Notes under the pieces: generated by a model
Told to the model about the DNA's origin: nothing
Seen by the model: the letters and a program-made list of their open reading frames with translations, nothing else
Databases searched by the model: none
Assembly: GCA_013289045.1 (NCBI GenBank)
Contig: JABDAU010000043.1
Span: forward strand, 1-32,631
Direction: 5' to 3'
DNA from: Bacteroidota bacterium
GTDB taxonomy: Bacteria > Bacteroidota > Bacteroidia > Sphingobacteriales > Sphingobacteriaceae
DNA: 32,631 nucleotides
Shown here: positions 30,127-32,631 of the stretch, piece after piece
Layout of the letters: the number at the start of each line of letters is the position of its first letter
Numbering within the stretch: the first letter of the stretch is position 1
Position numbers and translations under genes: made by a program

Positions 30127-30225
30127 ACCAGGATTTAAGGGATTAAACGAATTTACGGGATATAAATAAAAAAGGCAGGACATTAAATATCCTGCCAATC
30201 AAAAAAATCTGTTTAATCCTGGTTC
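30125..30225. repeat. Inverted repeat filling the gap between convergent stop codons
   Basis: GAACCAGGATT (30125-30135) and AATCCTGGTTC (30215-30225) are perfect 11-bp arms; GGATTAAAC (30140-30148) and GTTTAATCC (30211-30219) also pair. The left arm has nine extra bases against the right. The element starts inside the fabF TGA and ends on the base before the SDR stop codon, and it carries a terminator hairpin in the middle. Confidence 0.85.
30165..30196 (-). terminator. Intrinsic terminator of the MFS-SDR operon
   Basis: GGCAGGA (30174-30180) and TCCTGCC (30190-30196) form a perfect 7-bp stem. On the minus strand it is followed by TTTTTTATTT, so it terminates the SDR transcript. On the plus strand the following bases are AATCAAAAAAAT, so it is not bidirectional in the classical sense. 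Confidence 0.75.
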
Positions 30226-30975
30226 TTATCCCCTGCCCTGGTTCAAAGCAGCAACTGCCTGCTCTGTTCCTGCATAAAAGCCTTTGTAAAAATCAGCAGT
30301 CTGACCTACATGCACTTCGTAAGTGTTGCTTTCAAATGCATTAAGCAGGTCCTGCGCAACTACTTCAGGGGCAATGCCGTTCTCGCCGCCTATTTCTTTT
30401 GAAAAGTCGGTATTAACCAATGGCGGCATCAATTCAAATACCTTTACAGATGAGCCTTGCTTATCGAGCGTAAAGCGCAGAATTTGCGTAAATGAGCGCA
30501 AAGCCGCTTTACTTGCCGAATAGGTAGGAATAGTAAAGGCCGGGGCAAGCGCAACTATCGAAGTTACATTTACCACTGCTGCTTCAACTTGTTTGTTAAG
30601 CAATGGAAGCAGCTTTTCAGTCAGGCGGGCTACTGCAAGGTAATTGGTCAGTATTTCTTCGCTGGCTTTTTCAAATATGCCTGCGTTCTCGCCCAGGTTA
30701 TAGGCAGATGCGCTGCCTGCATTGTTGATCAATACATCAAGTGTTGGATAGCTGGTATTGATATGATTGACCAGCTTGTCGGTATCCTCCGCTTTGGTAA
30801 CATCGGCTACAAAATAACCGGTGTTCTGCAGTTTAGCTGCGGCGTCCTTTAGCCTTGCTTCGCTCCTGCCGGTAATGATAACCCTGCTGCCGTTCCGGCT
30901 AAATAATTTTGCGATCTCGAAGCCGATACCGGAACCTCCGCCGGTGATCAGCACTGTTTTATTTGCTGTGTTCAT
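30226..30975 (-). CDS. Short-chain dehydrogenase/reductase (DltE-like)
   Basis: This is a cytoplasmic NAD(P)-dependent oxidoreductase of the classical SDR type. The 249-aa product has TGGGSGIG (11-18, dinucleotide binding), NNAG (84-87), and the catalytic Ser139 (NVTS), Tyr152 and Lys156 (YSASK). ITGRSEARL near 34-42, with a basic residue after the second strand, suggests NADPH preference. Sequence and length resemble the DltE-like subgroup. It lies 40 bp downstream of the MFS transporter gene, and both are followed by one terminator, so they form a two-gene operon. Its substrate is unknown; the pairing suggests it acts on a compound that the transporter exports. Confidence 0.92.
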   Translation of the reverse strand: MNTANKTVLITGGGSGIGFEIAKLFSRNGSRVIITGRSEARLKDAAAKLQNTGYFVADVTKAEDTDKLVNHINTSYPTLDVLINNAGSASAYNLGENAGIFEKASEEILTNYLAVARLTEKLLPLLNKQVEAAVVNVTSIVALAPAFTIPTYSASKAALRSFTQILRFTLDKQGSSVKVFELMPPLVNTDFSKEIGGENGIAPEVVAQDLLNAFESNTYEVHVGQTADFYKGFYAGTEQAVAALNQGRG

Positions 30976-31015
30976 TCTTTTTGATTTTATGATTTGTGTT
31001 AAAAAAGATTTCGTT

Positions 31016-32560
31016 TTAATGGTCGGATATTACCATACCTACCGGTTTCTTTGCTCTCCTTACAAAAAATAGCAGCGGCAGCGCGATAACAAAAAAGCTC
31101 CCTATCAGGATGAAAGCATCGATGTAACCCAGTGTCGATGATTGCCTCACCACATTCAGATCCAATAGGGCGATAGCCTTTGAATGTGCATCGAAAAAGG
31201 TAAAGCCTTTGAACTGGAAATACTTTGTGTAGGCATTAATACGGTCGGTAACCAGCGGATTGCCAGCAGTAATATTGCTCAGCAGGTAATTGCGATGGAT
31301 GGCGATGCGATGCGCATAATAAGTATCGATCACCGAAATACCGAACGACCCACCCAGCTGTCGCATCATGTTATTCAGCGCCGCGCCCTGCGGCACGTCC
31401 TTAGCTGCGAGCGACGAAATAGCCAATGCTGTGAGTGGTACCGTCAGGAACGCCATGCCTAATGCGCGGAATATTAGTGATTCCGTGATATAACCCGTTG
31501 TTGTAGTAAGATCGAACTGCGACATGCGCCAGTTGAAAAAGATAAAACAGGCAAATCCCGCCGTTACGAGTATTACCGGGGAAACGCCGCTTTGCATCAG
31601 CTTACCTGACAGCATCAAGGCGAAAATGGCCAGTATAGCGCCAGGCAACATCAGCAACCCGGTTTGAGTTGGCGTAAAGTTCAGTAAGCGCTGGGCTATA
31701 ACCGGCGTTAGAAATATAGAGGTGAACATGCCCACACCAGTTATAAAGGTTAGGATAGCGGCAATGCTCAGTGTCTTGCTTCGCAGTACACGCAGGTCCA
31801 CCACCGGGTTATCTATGTGCAGCTCCCATATTACAAAAGCGGTTAACGACATAATGGATATTATGGTAAACGCCAATATGTACCCGGTAGAGAACCAGTC
31901 TTCCGTTTCACCCCGTTCCAGCACCGTTTGCAGCGTGCCTATTCCTATCGCCAGTAAAGCGATCCCCGTCCAGTCTATTTTCTTAGCAACGGCTTTTATT
32001 GCAGGTTCCGTAAGCATAAAGTAACACGAAATAGCTGCAGCAATGCCTATCGGGATGTTTACATAAAATATCCATGGCCACGAGTAATTTTCAGTAATGA
32101 AACCGCCCAGCGTAGGGCCAATAGTTGGCCCGATGAAAACACCTATGCCAAATATCGCTGCGGCTGCACCCTGTTTTTCGCGTGGGAAAAGCTCAAAAAT
32201 CACCGCCTGCGATACGGAAAGCAATGCACCGCCACCTAATCCCTGCAGGAACCTGAAGAATACCAGCATCCATATACCATCCGATTGCCCGCACATAAAC
32301 GAACAAACGGTAAACAAAATAATAGAGCCGATGTAGTAATTCCGGCGGCCAAGCTTAGCGGTTAAAAAGCTGGTGATCGGGATGATGATCACATTGGCAA
32401 TGGCGTATGATGTGATCACCCATGAAGTATCTTCCAGCGTAGCGCCGAGATTACCGCTCATATGCGATAGGGCCACGTTTACAATGGTGGTATCTATCAG
32501 TTCCATTACGGCCGCCAACAGCACAGTGATGATCAGCAGGTTTTTTCTTAGTGGGCTCAT
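31016..32560 (-). CDS. DHA2-family MFS drug/multidrug exporter (EmrB/QacA type)
   Basis: This is an inner-membrane proton-driven efflux pump with 14 predicted membrane segments. The 514-aa product has the DHA2 features: the acidic first helix (LAAVMELIDTTIVNVALSHM), loop 2-3 with AKLGRRNYYIGS near 64-75, and motif C (GIGVFIGPTIGPTLGGFI near 138-155). Length is normal. EmrB-type pumps usually work with an HlyD-like adaptor and an outer-membrane channel; neither gene is in the window, and they may lie right of 32631. The gene is first of the operon with the SDR. A TetR-type palindrome lies 9-24 bases upstream of the ATG. Confidence 0.92.
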   Translation of the reverse strand: MSPLRKNLLIITVLLAAVMELIDTTIVNVALSHMSGNLGATLEDTSWVITSYAIANVIIIPITSFLTAKLGRRNYYIGSIILFTVCSFMCGQSDGIWMLVFFRFLQGLGGGALLSVSQAVIFELFPREKQGAAAAIFGIGVFIGPTIGPTLGGFITENYSWPWIFYVNIPIGIAAAISCYFMLTEPAIKAVAKKIDWTGIALLAIGIGTLQTVLERGETEDWFSTGYILAFTIISIMSLTAFVIWELHIDNPVVDLRVLRSKTLSIAAILTFITGVGMFTSIFLTPVIAQRLLNFTPTQTGLLMLPGAILAIFALMLSGKLMQSGVSPVILVTAGFACFIFFNWRMSQFDLTTTTGYITESLIFRALGMAFLTVPLTALAISSLAAKDVPQGAALNNMMRQLGGSFGISVIDTYYAHRIAIHRNYLLSNITAGNPLVTDRINAYTKYFQFKGFTFFDAHSKAIALLDLNVVRQSSTLGYIDAFILIGSFFVIALPLLFFVRRAKKPVGMVISDH

Positions 32561-32568
32561 TTTATATT

Positions 32569-32584
32569 TATACCAATCGGTATA
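32569..32584. promoter_or_regulatory. TetR-type operator (TATACC-AATC-GGTATA)
   Basis: Perfect 6-bp arms separated by four bases lie just upstream of the MFS start codon. The ACCnnnnGGT core is common in operators of TetR-family repressors of drug pumps. The repressor would be encoded right of the window edge or elsewhere. The palindrome is seen; the regulator class is inferred. Confidence 0.45.
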
Positions 32585-32631
32585 TTTTAATTTATAGTGA
32601 TTCGAACATTTAGTTTGAAAACCGCTGCAAG

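Overview
The window looks like chromosomal DNA of a Bacteroidota bacterium, most likely family Sphingobacteriaceae (Mucilaginibacter or Pedobacter type). The signs are a SusC/SusD pair driven by an ECF sigma factor and a FecR anti-sigma factor, a SusC with the long N-terminus typical of that family, DUF4296 and DUF4905-type proteins, promoter boxes of the form TAnnTTTG, and few Shine-Dalgarno sequences. The genus is an inference, because there is no rRNA gene to test it.

Layout. (1) 1-7280, minus strand: an ECF sigma gene, fecR, susC (with an STN signalling domain) and susD form a surface-uptake locus with its own trans-envelope signal circuit. A perfect 18-bp palindrome of LacI-operator type lies upstream of the sigma gene. 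Any glycoside hydrolases would lie left of the window. (2) 7494-8261: tRNA-Arg(CCG) with promoter and terminator, then a PAP2 phosphatase. (3) 8389-12013: three poorly characterised membrane-protein genes separated by a dense cluster of palindromic repeats (9177-9645), then a 790-bp stretch with only a possible 43-aa ORF and three unrelated inverted repeats. (4) 12014-17004, plus strand: nucleoside phosphorylase, secreted alpha/beta hydrolase, a DUF4905-like protein, a LysM/RlpA-like envelope protein overlapping uridine kinase, and a small membrane protein. (5) 17007-18385, minus strand: both subunits of a 3-oxoacid CoA-transferase, divergent from a gene for a disordered acidic protein. (6) 19210-24750, minus strand: a CE2-like esterase, an unrecognised secreted gluzincin-type peptidase, mutS2 and a DUF4296 lipoprotein. 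(7) 24790-30126, plus strand: yggS, a GNAT acetyltransferase, a DUF3298-like lipoprotein joined to aspartokinase by a 1-nt overlap, a YjbQ-family gene and a FabF-type synthase. (8) 30226-32560, minus strand: a DHA2-type MFS exporter and an SDR oxidoreductase, with a TetR-like operator at the MFS start.

The genes are mostly housekeeping with a few accessory, visibly AT-rich genes between them (8389, 16522, 20320, 26095). Transcription logic is best seen in the sigma/fecR/susCD block: outer-membrane SusC signals through its STN domain to FecR, which releases the sigma factor to drive susCD.

The most unusual feature is the intergenic DNA. At least six different palindromic element families sit at gene 3' ends. 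Some are flush with stop codons: 25477 starts on the yggS stop codon, and 30125-30225 fills the whole gap between two convergent stop codons. I did not find a CRISPR array, phage, transposase, restriction or anti-phage system. No complete new system can be claimed; the best leads are the LacI-type palindrome over the sigma gene, the palindromic element families, and the orphan secreted gluzincin.
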